From Deltaproteobacteria bacterium (GTDB taxonomy: Bacteria > Desulfobacterota > Syntrophia > Syntrophales > UBA2210), in assembly GCA_011056825.1 (NCBI GenBank), contig DSBH01000052.1, forward strand, positions 1 through 8,690: a stretch of 8,690 nucleotides of DNA. The letters are read 5' to 3'. The position numbers and the translations under genes were made by a program. This document shows positions 1 through 7,234 of the stretch, piece by piece (within the stretch, counting starts at the first letter, position 1; each line of letters opens with the position of its first letter). The notes beneath the pieces were generated by a model that did no database searches, was not told the origin of the DNA, and saw nothing but the letters and a program-made list of their open reading frames with translations.

Positions 1-462
1 CACTTTGCCCATTGAAGGAAGAACGGACAGGACGAAAATGATGATTCCCACGCCGCCGATCCAGTGCGTTGACGCCCTCCAGAAAAGCAGTCCCGGGGGC
101 AACGCTTCAATATCTGTCAGAATGGAGGCCCCGGTCGTGGTAAATCCCGATACGCTTTCAAACCAGGCCTTTACCAGGGTGAATTCACCGCCCCAGAGCA
201 GGTAGGGAAGCATGCCGATCAAACAGGAAAGGAGCCAGCTCGCTACAACGATAGTGAACCCCTCCTTGTTGGTGATCTCTTCGCTGGCCGGGATGAAAAT
301 AAAGGGAAAGACGCCGAACAGAACGGCGATAAAGCCGGTATAAAGAATGGGAAACAGTCCCGAGTCTCCGTTCAGCAGCGATACCACGGCGGACAGGAAC
401 AGAAAGACGCCGTTGATCAACAGGGCGATGCCGCCGTATCTGAAGATAATAGCGTATCTCAT
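1..462 (-). CDS. trkH: TrkH-family potassium uptake channel subunit, N-terminal 154 residues (runs off the window)
   Basis: This is the membrane-embedded, K+-translocating subunit of a Trk/Ktr-type potassium uptake system. I translated the minus strand from the ATG at 462 down to base 1, and the frame stays open for 154 codons. Hydrophobic helices lie near residues 5-29, 35-54 and 69-89. They are followed by the first pore-loop signature, SGFTTTGAS (residues 105-113), and the conserved stretch FWRASTHWIGGVGIIIF, both typical of TrkH/KtrB selectivity-filter repeat 1. Family members are usually about 450-500 residues, so roughly two thirds is missing beyond the window. The start overlaps the upstream HAMP-protein stop by one base (TAATG) and has no clear Shine-Dalgarno of its own, so translation is probably coupled. 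The regulatory partner TrkA/KtrA would be expected outside the window. The family call is firm. TrkH versus KtrB subtype cannot be settled from this third of the protein. Confidence 0.93.
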   Translation of the reverse strand, partial: MRYAIIFRYGGIALLINGVFLFLSAVVSLLNGDSGLFPILYTGFIAVLFGVFPFIFIPASEEITNKEGFTIVVASWLLSCLIGMLPYLLWGGEFTLVKAWFESVSGFTTTGASILTDIEALPPGLLFWRASTHWIGGVGIIIFVLSVLPSMGKV

Positions 463-1223
463 TACCGGTCACGCAGCGCCTGGAGTTGGGCGATGAGATT
501 GCGAATGGATGACACGAGCCTGGACAATTCGTCGTTTGTTTCAACTTCCACGTTGAATGCTTTCCCCGCGGCGAGGTATTCCTTGATGGCATCGGTCACC
601 TTGATGATGGGCGTTACCACGTAACGATTGATCAGAAAGCTGAAAAGCAGCGAAAAAATAAGGGCGGAAATAATGGCGATGACGCCGGGCATGACCGCCC
701 GGTGAGCACGTCCCTCCAACTCGTAGGCTGTTGTGTACATGGCCCTGCTGTTGAGAGCCATGAGTTCCGACACGGCGTGTTCCGCCTTGAGAAACGATGG
801 CTGCACCTCGTTGAAATACCAGTTCAGGTCACCCTCCCGATCGGTTCTGACGATGGGCCGAGACCAGAATTCCCGGTAGGTGTCGTAGCTATACGCGATT
901 GTATCCAGATGGTCCGATTCGCCTGAGAGGGTTATATTATTGCGGGCGGTTTCAAGGGCTTCGTAAAATGCGTCGTCGGCCGAATCAAGAATAGCCCGGC
1001 CCTTTTCCCGGTTGCCCATGAGGAGCAGGAGCACGGCGCTGTCCTGTCGTTCCAGCGCTTCTGTCATTGATTTTGCCGCTTCGATGCTCAGATAATTTTC
1101 ATCGAGAATCTGTTGAGCGGATCGGCCGATATGTTTCAGTTCATAGACCGACCAGCCGCCAGCCACCAGCAGCATGGCCGCCAGTATAAGAAACCCCGAC
1201 AACATTTTGTTTCTCAGTCCCAT
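462..1223 (-). CDS. Membrane sensor-like protein: TM - periplasmic helical domain - TM - HAMP, no output domain
   Basis: This 253-residue protein has the input half of a histidine kinase or chemoreceptor. TM1 spans about residues 8-27. A helical extracytoplasmic region of about 150 residues (28-178) resembles four-helix-bundle ligand-binding domains. TM2 spans about 178-199 and a HAMP linker 199-250. The HAMP shows the conserved proline (P205 in VVTPI) and the acidic residue of the second helix (E232 in NDELSRL). The protein stops three residues after the HAMP, with no HisKA, HATPase, MCP or cyclase domain. No remnant of one can lie downstream, because trkH begins inside the stop codon. The start is supported by AAGGAG (1235-1230) six bases upstream of the ATG and by a strong promoter just beyond. 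Inference: it may regulate or scaffold the TrkH channel, or pass signals to a separately encoded kinase. Domain architecture is confident; function is unknown. Confidence 0.85.
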   Translation of the reverse strand: MGLRNKMLSGFLILAAMLLVAGGWSVYELKHIGRSAQQILDENYLSIEAAKSMTEALERQDSAVLLLLMGNREKGRAILDSADDAFYEALETARNNITLSGESDHLDTIAYSYDTYREFWSRPIVRTDREGDLNWYFNEVQPSFLKAEHAVSELMALNSRAMYTTAYELEGRAHRAVMPGVIAIISALIFSLLFSFLINRYVVTPIIKVTDAIKEYLAAGKAFNVEVETNDELSRLVSSIRNLIAQLQALRDR

Positions 1224-1254
1224 GAAGCGCTCCTTGTTACGGTGGCTGGCCGCG

Positions 1255-1283
1255 ATAATAGCACAGGAGAAAGACGCTGTTAA
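1255..1283 (-). promoter_or_regulatory. Sigma70-type promoter for the HAMP protein-trkH operon
   Basis: Read on the minus strand, TTAACA (1283-1278) is followed by a 17-base spacer and TATTAT (1260-1255). Each hexamer matches the consensus in five of six positions, at optimal spacing. An A/T-only tract (about 1281-1299) lies immediately upstream and could act as an UP element. Transcription would begin near 1248, giving a 5' leader of about 25 bases that contains the ribosome binding site. Its position just past the end of pdxT indicates that the HAMP-trkH pair can be transcribed independently of pdxST. Confidence 0.65.
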
Positions 1284-1337
1284 ATAAATTTAATTATTTC
1301 AATGATGCGTTCATCCGGGGCGTGAGGAAATTTACAG

Positions 1338-1973
1338 TCAGGGAATGACCGAATGCGAAAAAGAAGGGCAGGGCGCCGGAACGGCCCGGGTGCGTGAGAT
1401 CGCCGCGGCAGTGCACATGCCGAGAAAGTAGCGGTGGATACGTTCATCTTCCGTCAGCTCGGGGTGGAAAGTTGCCGCGAGAACAGTGTCCTGACGAACT
1501 AGGACCGGTTTGCCTCGATACCGGGCAAGCACCGTCACGTCGGGCCCCGTTTCGTCAATGACGGGTGCACGGATGAAAAGAGCGTTGAAAGGTTCCTGCG
1601 GTGAGAAGGAAAGCGTGATGTTCGTTTCCCGGCTGTCGATCTGTCGCCCGTAGGCGTTGCGCGAAACAGAAATGTCTATGATGCCGAGTGCTTCTGTTTC
1701 GCTGTCATTGTGTCGTCCGGCGAGAAGGATTGCGCCCGCGCAGGTGCCGAAAAACGGAATGTCCATGCCGGCGAGATCGAGCAATGGCTTTTCAAAACCG
1801 TACAGGACAATCAGTTTCCACATGGTGGTGCTTTCGCCGCCCGGAACGACAAGACCATCCACTCCTGCAAGTTCTTCGGGAAGCCGTATCTCGGATGGTT
1901 CAGCTCCGCACCGACGCAGCAACGCCGCATGTTCCCTGAAGGCACCCTGAAGAGCGAGAACGCCGATTTTCAC
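1338..1973 (-). CDS. pdxT: Pyridoxal 5'-phosphate synthase glutaminase subunit PdxT (Pdx2)
   Basis: This class I glutamine amidotransferase hydrolyses glutamine and delivers ammonia to PdxS for cofactor B6 synthesis in the cytoplasm. The 211-residue protein carries the family landmarks: KIGVLALQGAFREH at the N-terminus, PGGEST (44-49), the nucleophile elbow FGTCAGAILLA with Cys78, and the catalytic His170 and Glu172 in FHPEL. The start codon is GTG (bases 1973-1971), 20 bases after the pdxS stop. The gene is therefore in one operon with pdxS, and its ribosome binding site is only weakly defined. The protein is slightly long for PdxT (commonly about 190-200 residues) because of a C-terminal tail after the last family-typical segment (IHRYFLGM), rich in Ala/Arg/Pro/Ser. 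The catalytic triad is intact, so a functional enzyme is expected. Confidence 0.96.
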   Translation of the reverse strand: MKIGVLALQGAFREHAALLRRCGAEPSEIRLPEELAGVDGLVVPGGESTTMWKLIVLYGFEKPLLDLAGMDIPFFGTCAGAILLAGRHNDSETEALGIIDISVSRNAYGRQIDSRETNITLSFSPQEPFNALFIRAPVIDETGPDVTVLARYRGKPVLVRQDTVLAATFHPELTEDERIHRYFLGMCTAAAISRTRAVPAPCPSFSHSVIP

Positions 1974-1993
1974 CGTCCGCGACCCCGTTCCAA

Positions 1994-2878
1994 TCAGTTC
2001 CCTCTGGACTGAAGCAGGTCTTTCTGGTCGAGAGTGGAGATTTCAAGCCCCGGCATGGCATCGCCAAGCGACTTTGATATTCGGGCCAGGATTTCGGGGT
2101 CGTTGTAGTGCGTGACGGCCTGCACGATAGCGCCCGCCCGCTTGGCCGGATTCTGTGACTTGAAAATACCCGATCCCACGAAAACGCCGTCGGCGCCGAG
2201 CTGCATCATGAGGGCCGCGTCGGCCGGCGTCGCGATACCGCCCGCCGAGAAGTTCACCACCGGCAGTTTTTTGTCCCGTGCCACCAGTCTGACCAGCTCA
2301 TAGGGCGCTCCCAGTTCCTTTGCCGCCGTCATGAGTTCTTCCTCGGGAAGAGACGCGAGGCGGGAGATTTCATCGTTGATGGTCCGCATGTGTCGGACCG
2401 CCTCGATGACGTTTCCCGTACCCGCTTCGCCCTTGGTCCGCAGCATGGCAGCCCCTTCGCCCAGCCTGCGGAGCGCCTCGCCCAGATTCGTGGCACCGCA
2501 CACGAAGGGAACCTTAAACTTCCACTTGTCGATGTGGTAGTGTTCATCAGCAGGTGTGAGTACTTCACTTTCGTCGATATAGTCGATGCCCATTGCTTCA
2601 AGAATCTGGGCCTCGACAAAATGTCCGATGCGAACCTTCGCCATGACGGGAATTGAAACGTTCGAAATGATTCGTTCGATGATTTCCGGGTCTGTCATAC
2701 GGGCTACGCCGCCCTGGGCCCTGATGTCCGCCGGTACCCGTTCGAGTGCCATGACGGAAACGGCGCCCGCTTCTTCGGCGATTTTTGCCTGTTCAGGGCT
2801 TGTTACATCCATGATGACTCCGCCCTTCAACATTTCAGCCAGTCCCGTTTTGATCGGCAGAGTTCCAAATTTTTCCAT
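1994..2878 (-). CDS. pdxS: Pyridoxal 5'-phosphate synthase lyase subunit PdxS (Pdx1)
   Basis: This is the (beta/alpha)8-barrel synthase that condenses ribose 5-phosphate, glyceraldehyde 3-phosphate and ammonia (from PdxT) into pyridoxal 5'-phosphate. It normally assembles as a dodecamer decorated with PdxT. The 294-residue length is standard. Every key residue sits at the classical number: Asp24 in VIMDV, the Schiff-base lysine Lys81 in PVMAKVRIGH, Asp102 in YIDESEVL, and the second lysine Lys149 in RTKGEAGTGN. The phosphate-binding region NFSAGGIATPADAALMM and GADGVFVGSGIFKS is also present. The start is supported by a strong Shine-Dalgarno GAGGGGG about seven bases upstream and a promoter ending about 49 bases upstream. 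pdxT follows on the same strand after 20 bases. This is among the safest calls in the window. Confidence 0.98.
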   Translation of the reverse strand: MEKFGTLPIKTGLAEMLKGGVIMDVTSPEQAKIAEEAGAVSVMALERVPADIRAQGGVARMTDPEIIERIISNVSIPVMAKVRIGHFVEAQILEAMGIDYIDESEVLTPADEHYHIDKWKFKVPFVCGATNLGEALRRLGEGAAMLRTKGEAGTGNVIEAVRHMRTINDEISRLASLPEEELMTAAKELGAPYELVRLVARDKKLPVVNFSAGGIATPADAALMMQLGADGVFVGSGIFKSQNPAKRAGAIVQAVTHYNDPEILARISKSLGDAMPGLEISTLDQKDLLQSRGN

Positions 2879-2926
2879 GTATTCCCCCTCATATTTCTGT
2901 CATTCATTACCTAACAAGGGTTGTAT

Positions 2927-2955
2927 TTTATAATCCTTGCAGCGAGTATTTTCAA
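2927..2955 (-). promoter_or_regulatory. Sigma70-type promoter for pdxST
   Basis: On the minus strand, TTGAAA (2955-2950) is separated by exactly 17 bases from TATAAA (2932-2927). Both hexamers match five of six consensus positions. The predicted transcription start is near 2920, giving a leader of about 40 bases ahead of the pdxS start. No obvious riboswitch or long leader structure fits in that space, so expression is probably set at initiation. Confidence 0.65.
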
Positions 2956-3117
2956 GAGAAAAACAGGGGCATATTAACTTGACGGGGCGGCGGGTTGTTG
3001 GTACGTTCCGACGACAGAAGCGCGGTCGAGTGAACACGGCGGAACACTTATTGTGATGTGAACGGAATATTTCTTTGCGAGAATAATTATGGTTGTTTAT
3101 GTGATTCCGGTTAATCC

Positions 3118-3129
3118 GGGACATGTCCC
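3118..3129. repeat. 12-bp perfect palindrome GGGACATGTCCC upstream of the CoA-transferase gene
   Basis: GGGACATGTCCC reads identically on both strands. It lies 21 bases before the start codon and 8 bases before the ribosome binding site. Its position suggests an operator or a small leader hairpin, but a 12-mer palindrome can occur by chance and no known regulator motif is recognised. Confidence 0.45.
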
Positions 3130-3150
3130 TGTCGAGCGGAGATAAATTTC

Positions 3151-5034
3151 ATGAGCGATGGATGGCGTGACGTGTACCGGTCCCGCTGCACAAACGCCCA
3201 GTCCGCCCTGGAGAGGATCAGGCGCGGTGCGCGAATTTTTATCGGTTCTGCCTGTGGGGAACCTCAGCTGCTGGTGCGGACACTTCTTGACATCGCCCCG
3301 CGTGTCGCCGACAACGAGATCATCCATTTCCTGGATTTAGGCGTCGCACCATATACGGACGAACGTTATTCGGAAAAATTCCGACACAACGCCCTTTTCA
3401 TGGGGCCCCGCCTCAGGGAAGTTATTGAAGAAGGCCGGGCGGATTACACGCCGGTACTGCTTTCGGAAATACCCCAGTTGATAGTGAGCGGCCGCATGCA
3501 TATCGACGTGGCGCTTATTCAGGTATCGCCTCCCGACGGTCACGGTTATGTAAGCCTGGGTATTTCAGTAGACATAACAAAGGTCGCGGCCGAAACAGCC
3601 GATTACGTCATTGCCGAAGTGAATCCCAACATGCCCCGCACGCTGGGAGACACCTTTCTTCACGTAAGCGACATCGATGCTTTCGTCGAGTGCGACGAAC
3701 CTCTCCTGGAATTCAGCCCCAGCGTTCCCGGCGACATAGAACGAACGATAGGCGGCTACATCGCCGATCTCATCGACAACGGCGCCACCATTCAGACGGG
3801 TGTGGGCAGGATCCCCAGTTCGATTTTTCCCTACCTGGCGGACAAGAAAAATCTGGGGGTTCACACGGAAACCTTTACCGACGGGATCATGGACCTGGTT
3901 GAACGGGGCGTTATCAACTGCCGGAAAAAGACCCTGCATCCCGGAAAAATCGTGGCGAGTTTCTGCATCGGTTCCCGTGCTTTGTATGATTATGTGCATG
4001 ACAACCCGCTTTTCGAATTTCATCCCAGCCACTACGTCAACAATCCCGCCGTTATTGCACGGAACGACAGGATGATTTCCATCAACGCGGCACTTACTGT
4101 TGACCTGTCCGGCCAGGTAAGTTCCGATTCGCTGGGATTCCGCTTCTACAGCGGCATCGGCGGGCAGGTGGACTTCGTGCGAGGGGCAGCCATGTCGAAC
4201 CGGGGACGATCGATCATAACTCTTCCCTCCGTCACGGATGATGGAGAGAAATCCCGCATCGTATCGTACCTCAGCGAAGGAAGCGGCGTCGTCGTGACGA
4301 GAGGCGACGTTCATTACGTAGTGACGGAATACGGCGTTGTCTATCTTCACGGAAAATCAATACGAGAACGCGCGATGGCGCTCATAAACATCGCTCATCC
4401 CGATTTCCGCGATGAATTGCTTGAGGCGGCCAAGCGCCAGGGATACGTGTATCGCGACCAGGTCCTGCCGGCAGTGCTTTATCCGAAAGAATATGAAACC
4501 TGGTTTACGGACAAGAAAGGAGAACAGATTTTTTTCAGGCCCGTCAGGGCGACGGACGAACGGGCCATTCAGGATCTTATTTACTCGTTACCGGAGCAGG
4601 ATGTGTATACCAGGTTTTTCCAGCACCTGAAATCATTTTCACACAAGGTGGCCATGCCTATGGCGGCCATAGACTACAACGATAAAATGGCCCTTGCCGC
4701 GGTCATCGGGCGTGAAGAACCTGAAGGAAAAGAGAATATGGTCGCCGTGGGGCGCTATATGCGGGATCCCGTGACGAACTACGCCGAAGTCGCCTTCACG
4801 GTGCACGACGAATGGCAGGACCGGGGCGTCGGGACCTTTCTGCTTCAATATCTTATCAGGATAGCCCGGGAGAAGAATATAGAGGGGTTCACCGCCGACG
4901 TGATGGCCCGGAACGACGCCATGATAGCCGTGTTTCACAAAGCGGGTTACCCACTTCAGATCAGGCGGGACCTTGGTACTTACGAACTCAAATTTTCCTT
5001 TAAAGAAGAGGGTGAAGGTGAGGGACGTTCGTGA
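3151..5034 (+). CDS. Acetyl-CoA hydrolase/CoA-transferase fused to a C-terminal GNAT acetyltransferase
   Basis: This is a 627-residue two-domain cytoplasmic enzyme. Residues about 10-450 form an acetyl-CoA hydrolase/4-hydroxybutyrate CoA-transferase-type protein, a class I CoA-transferase that moves CoA between acyl groups through a glutamyl-CoA intermediate. The likely catalytic glutamate is Glu240 in GVHTETFTDG. Other landmarks are QTGVGRIPSSIFPYL (215-229), the glycine-rich GIGGQVDFVRGAA (335-347), and VVTEYGVVYLHGKSIRERA near 390-408. Residues about 460-615 form a GNAT domain that opens with FFRPVRATDERAI and carries the acetyl-CoA pyrophosphate loop QDRGVG (556-561) followed by TFLLQYLI. 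This N-terminal pattern resembles the GNAT part of Pat-type protein lysine acetyltransferases. Fusions of this kind occur in databases as bifunctional transferase/GNAT proteins. The start is supported by GGAG nine bases upstream. The crotonase gene follows after 26 bases. The acyl substrate and the acetylation target are unknown. Confidence 0.92.
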   Translation: MSDGWRDVYRSRCTNAQSALERIRRGARIFIGSACGEPQLLVRTLLDIAPRVADNEIIHFLDLGVAPYTDERYSEKFRHNALFMGPRLREVIEEGRADYTPVLLSEIPQLIVSGRMHIDVALIQVSPPDGHGYVSLGISVDITKVAAETADYVIAEVNPNMPRTLGDTFLHVSDIDAFVECDEPLLEFSPSVPGDIERTIGGYIADLIDNGATIQTGVGRIPSSIFPYLADKKNLGVHTETFTDGIMDLVERGVINCRKKTLHPGKIVASFCIGSRALYDYVHDNPLFEFHPSHYVNNPAVIARNDRMISINAALTVDLSGQVSSDSLGFRFYSGIGGQVDFVRGAAMSNRGRSIITLPSVTDDGEKSRIVSYLSEGSGVVVTRGDVHYVVTEYGVVYLHGKSIRERAMALINIAHPDFRDELLEAAKRQGYVYRDQVLPAVLYPKEYETWFTDKKGEQIFFRPVRATDERAIQDLIYSLPEQDVYTRFFQHLKSFSHKVAMPMAAIDYNDKMALAAVIGREEPEGKENMVAVGRYMRDPVTNYAEVAFTVHDEWQDRGVGTFLLQYLIRIAREKNIEGFTADVMARNDAMIAVFHKAGYPLQIRRDLGTYELKFSFKEEGEGEGRS

Positions 5035-5060
5035 CGTGAGAACTACACTGGAGGGCGGTA

Positions 5061-5828
5061 ATGGAATTTGAGACGATTCGATACGAGATGATCGAGGATA
5101 TGGCGGTTATACGGTTTAACCGGCCCGACAAAAAAAACGCCATATCACTGGACGTGTCGGAAGAGGTGGGGAAGGCGGTTGACCTGGCCAACGAGGACAA
5201 GGGCGTGCGGTTTATTGTCCTGACCGGAGCCGGGGAAGTGTTTTCATCCGGAGCCGATTTCAGTGATCCCGCAAAGGCCATGGAGATGATCCGGCGGGAG
5301 TTCGACGTGAAGTCGGGTAATTCCCCCGTTCTCAAGCTTGTTCATTCGCCCAAGCCGACCATTGCCGCGGTTAACGGATACGCCCTCGGGCACGGTGCTG
5401 AATACGCTCTGATGTGCGATATAATCATCGCTTCCGAACAGGCCGAATTCGGTTTTATCGGTCCTGTCAGGGGCGCGGTTTGCCCCTACGCGATGATACG
5501 TCTCGCCGACGAGATCGGGCGAGCCCGTGCCAAAGAGCTGATTATCACGTGTGAGCGTATTTCGGCCCTCGAGGCGTTCCGTATCGGTCTTGTCAACAAG
5601 GTGGCGCCGGCAGGTAAGCTGATGGACGAGGTGTCGGCCATGGCCGGTAAAATGCGCAGGGCGGCACCCCTGGCAACCCGGTACACGAAAGAGGTCATTA
5701 ACCGGGATCTCGGTGGATACGAACTGAGTGCTGAGATCTTCGAGAAAATTCTGAAAAGCGATGAATCGGTTGAGGGCGCCGTGGCGTTTCTCGAGAAAAG
5801 AAATCCCCGGTGGTATGATGAAATATGA
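5061..5828 (+). CDS. Enoyl-CoA hydratase/isomerase (crotonase) family protein with atypical active site
   Basis: This 255-residue crotonase-fold protein acts on acyl-CoA thioesters. It shows the N-terminal VIRFNRPDKKNAIS, the first oxyanion-hole segment FSSGADF (61-67), the second oxyanion segment NGYALGHGAEYALMCD (105-120), and the C-terminal LATRYTKEVI. Aligned by eye to rat mitochondrial hydratase, Glu114 occupies the position of Glu144. The position of Glu164 in the usual FGxPE motif is Gly134 in FGFIGPVRG. Loss of the second glutamate argues against a plain enoyl-CoA hydratase. It leaves isomerase, hydrolase, dehalogenase-type or other crotonase chemistries open. The start is supported by GGAGGG five bases upstream. 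The gene lies 26 bases behind the CoA-transferase fusion, so the two are probably co-transcribed and act on the same CoA ester. The family is confident; the reaction is not assigned. Confidence 0.9.
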   Translation: MEFETIRYEMIEDMAVIRFNRPDKKNAISLDVSEEVGKAVDLANEDKGVRFIVLTGAGEVFSSGADFSDPAKAMEMIRREFDVKSGNSPVLKLVHSPKPTIAAVNGYALGHGAEYALMCDIIIASEQAEFGFIGPVRGAVCPYAMIRLADEIGRARAKELIITCERISALEAFRIGLVNKVAPAGKLMDEVSAMAGKMRRAAPLATRYTKEVINRDLGGYELSAEIFEKILKSDESVEGAVAFLEKRNPRWYDEI

Positions 5829-5861
5829 TGATTTATCATGCCCGGCTGACGTCGCCGTGTA

Positions 5862-7169
5862 TCACCTGCCGGTCTGCCCCGGGCTTTTCCCCGGTCCTGC
5901 CGAAGACGCCCGTATGAAAAGAACTATCGACAGTATAATGGCGACTATGGCGACGAGGAACGCAATGGTGTAATTGTTTGTAATGTCAAATATTTTTCCA
6001 CTCAGCAGCACGCCGAAGGCCCCTCCGGTACCGCCGGCAATGGCAATCATGCCGAAAATTTTTCCGAAGTGGGGTCCCAAAAAGAGATCGGCGGCCCGTG
6101 CTGGCATGACAGGTGCGACCGATCCGTATCCCAGGCCGAAGAGCACTGCGTAGGTATAGAGCAGAAAATCACGTCCTTCCTGAAGAAAAAACAGGCTTAT
6201 CACGCCGATTGCCGCGCAGCTCATACCAAGGGCGAAAGCGGGTTCACGGCCGATCCTGTCCGAAAGCGATCCAAAAATAATTTTCCCTGCCGATCCGAAA
6301 ATCCCCGCCATGCCGAAAAAGAAGGCAGCCTGAACGGGGGGGAATCCCTTATCCGTCACGCTTGCCACTTGGTGGATGAGCGTTCCCTGGATTGCAAGAG
6401 GGGTGAAGAAAAAGCTGCTGGCAAGAAACCAGAATGATCGGGTTCGCAGGGCGTCGTGCAGGGTGAGCGCGTTGGGATGGCGTCCCGCTTCGGTATCCCT
6501 GTTGATCCTCTCTTCTGATTCAGGTTCGGTGGCCGCCGTAACATTATCGATGCTCCGCGAGCCCCACCCGTCGGGGACGTCGCCGATTTCTTCGGGTCCG
6601 CTTCTCTGGAGCAGTAGATTCAGGGGGAGAAGCGTGACCAGTATCATCACCGCCATGATCAGGTATGCCGAGCGCCATCCGTACAGTTCAATGAGATACT
6701 GCGACGTAGGAACAATAATTTGCATACCGATACCGATGCCGGCCATGGCAATACCGATGGCGAGGCCACGCTTCCGCTCAAACCATCTTGGCAGGATCAT
6801 GCTGTGGGCGATGAATCCGACGGCGCAGACACCCGCCGCCGTTACCATGCCGTACCAGAAGTACAGTTGCCACAGTTCCTGAATGCGGCTCGAAGCAACG
6901 AGGCCGGCCGCAACAAGACAGACCGCGGCGGGTATCACGCGGCGGGGTCCGAATCGGTCGAGTGCGGAGCCCACCAGAATAGCGGAAAACGAATGAACCA
7001 TAATGAAGCAGGAAAAAACGCCCGACGTAGCGGCCCGACTCCACTGGAATTCCTCGATGATCGCCACGAAAAAAACCGAGAAGGAATACCAGAGGCCGAA
7101 TATAACCGCCAGGTTGATGCAGGAGACCGCCACGATGATCCAGCCGTAGAAAAAGCGATGTTGCCTCAT
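5862..7169 (-). CDS. MFS transporter, MCT/OFA-like, probable carboxylate transporter
   Basis: This 435-residue inner-membrane major facilitator has about twelve hydrophobic helices in two halves, separated by a charged cytoplasmic loop at about residues 188-245. The opening FFYGWIIVAVSCINLAVIF and the glycine-rich helices GIAMAGIGIGMQ and AIAGGTGGAFGVLLSG resemble the monocarboxylate/oxalate-formate transporter branch. MFS loop motifs appear as GSALDRFGPRRV (67-78) and GSLSDRIGREP (300-310). I prefer the ATG at 7169 over the one at 7196. The 7169 start has AGAGG (7180-7176) six bases upstream, the 7196 start has no Shine-Dalgarno, and the hydrophobic segment then begins at the usual distance from the N-terminus. 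The gene converges with the crotonase gene (33 bases between stops) and diverges from the SDR gene. Carboxylate specificity is inferred from branch resemblance and neighbours. Confidence 0.88.
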   Translation of the reverse strand: MRQHRFFYGWIIVAVSCINLAVIFGLWYSFSVFFVAIIEEFQWSRAATSGVFSCFIMVHSFSAILVGSALDRFGPRRVIPAAVCLVAAGLVASSRIQELWQLYFWYGMVTAAGVCAVGFIAHSMILPRWFERKRGLAIGIAMAGIGIGMQIIVPTSQYLIELYGWRSAYLIMAVMILVTLLPLNLLLQRSGPEEIGDVPDGWGSRSIDNVTAATEPESEERINRDTEAGRHPNALTLHDALRTRSFWFLASSFFFTPLAIQGTLIHQVASVTDKGFPPVQAAFFFGMAGIFGSAGKIIFGSLSDRIGREPAFALGMSCAAIGVISLFFLQEGRDFLLYTYAVLFGLGYGSVAPVMPARAADLFLGPHFGKIFGMIAIAGGTGGAFGVLLSGKIFDITNNYTIAFLVAIVAIILSIVLFIRASSAGPGKSPGQTGR

Positions 7170-7234
7170 GTTCAGCCTCTGTGGTATTCGACGCATGTCG
7201 GAAAAGGGTGCGGACCGATGAATAAAAGATGCAC

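Larger units (their letters stand above)
2879..3150. other. Divergent intergenic region between pdxS and the CoA-transferase gene
   Basis: These 272 bases separate two divergent transcription units. The pdxS-proximal third holds the pdxST promoter and Shine-Dalgarno. For the rightward gene I find only partial -35/-10 matches, for example TTGACG at 2979 followed 17 bases later by TACGTT, and TTGCGA at 3075 followed 17 bases later by TATGTG. I do not call a promoter from these. A 12-bp palindrome at 3118-3129 and a GGAG ribosome binding site at 3138-3141 precede the ATG at 3151. Open frames here lack ribosome binding sites and protein-like composition. Confidence 0.6.

Noticed and set aside
185..592. 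135-codon minus-strand frame across the HAMP protein/trkH junction
   Set aside because: It is frame-shifted relative to two well-supported genes, and its Arg-rich composition is typical of a shadow frame.
1284..1337. Possible terminator after pdxT
   Set aside because: Only a 4-bp GATG/CATC stem and A/T-rich sequence are visible. There is no GC-rich stem with a T-tract, and the A/T tract fits better as upstream DNA of the next promoter.
2900..3124. 74-codon open frame on the minus strand in the pdxS upstream region
   Set aside because: It covers the pdxS promoter, has no ribosome binding site and is rich in Arg/Asn/His/Cys without domain-like pattern. It is a chance frame.
3565..4350. 261-codon minus-strand frame inside the CoA-transferase gene
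   Set aside because: The opposite strand encodes the well-supported transferase with its motifs in order. This frame has no recognisable domain and no ribosome binding site.
5829..5900. Possible bidirectional terminator between the convergent crotonase and MFS genes
   Set aside because: Only weak stems are seen (ATGAT/ATCAT; CGGC/GCCG; CCGGG/CCCGG inside the MFS end), and none is followed by a T-run on either strand.
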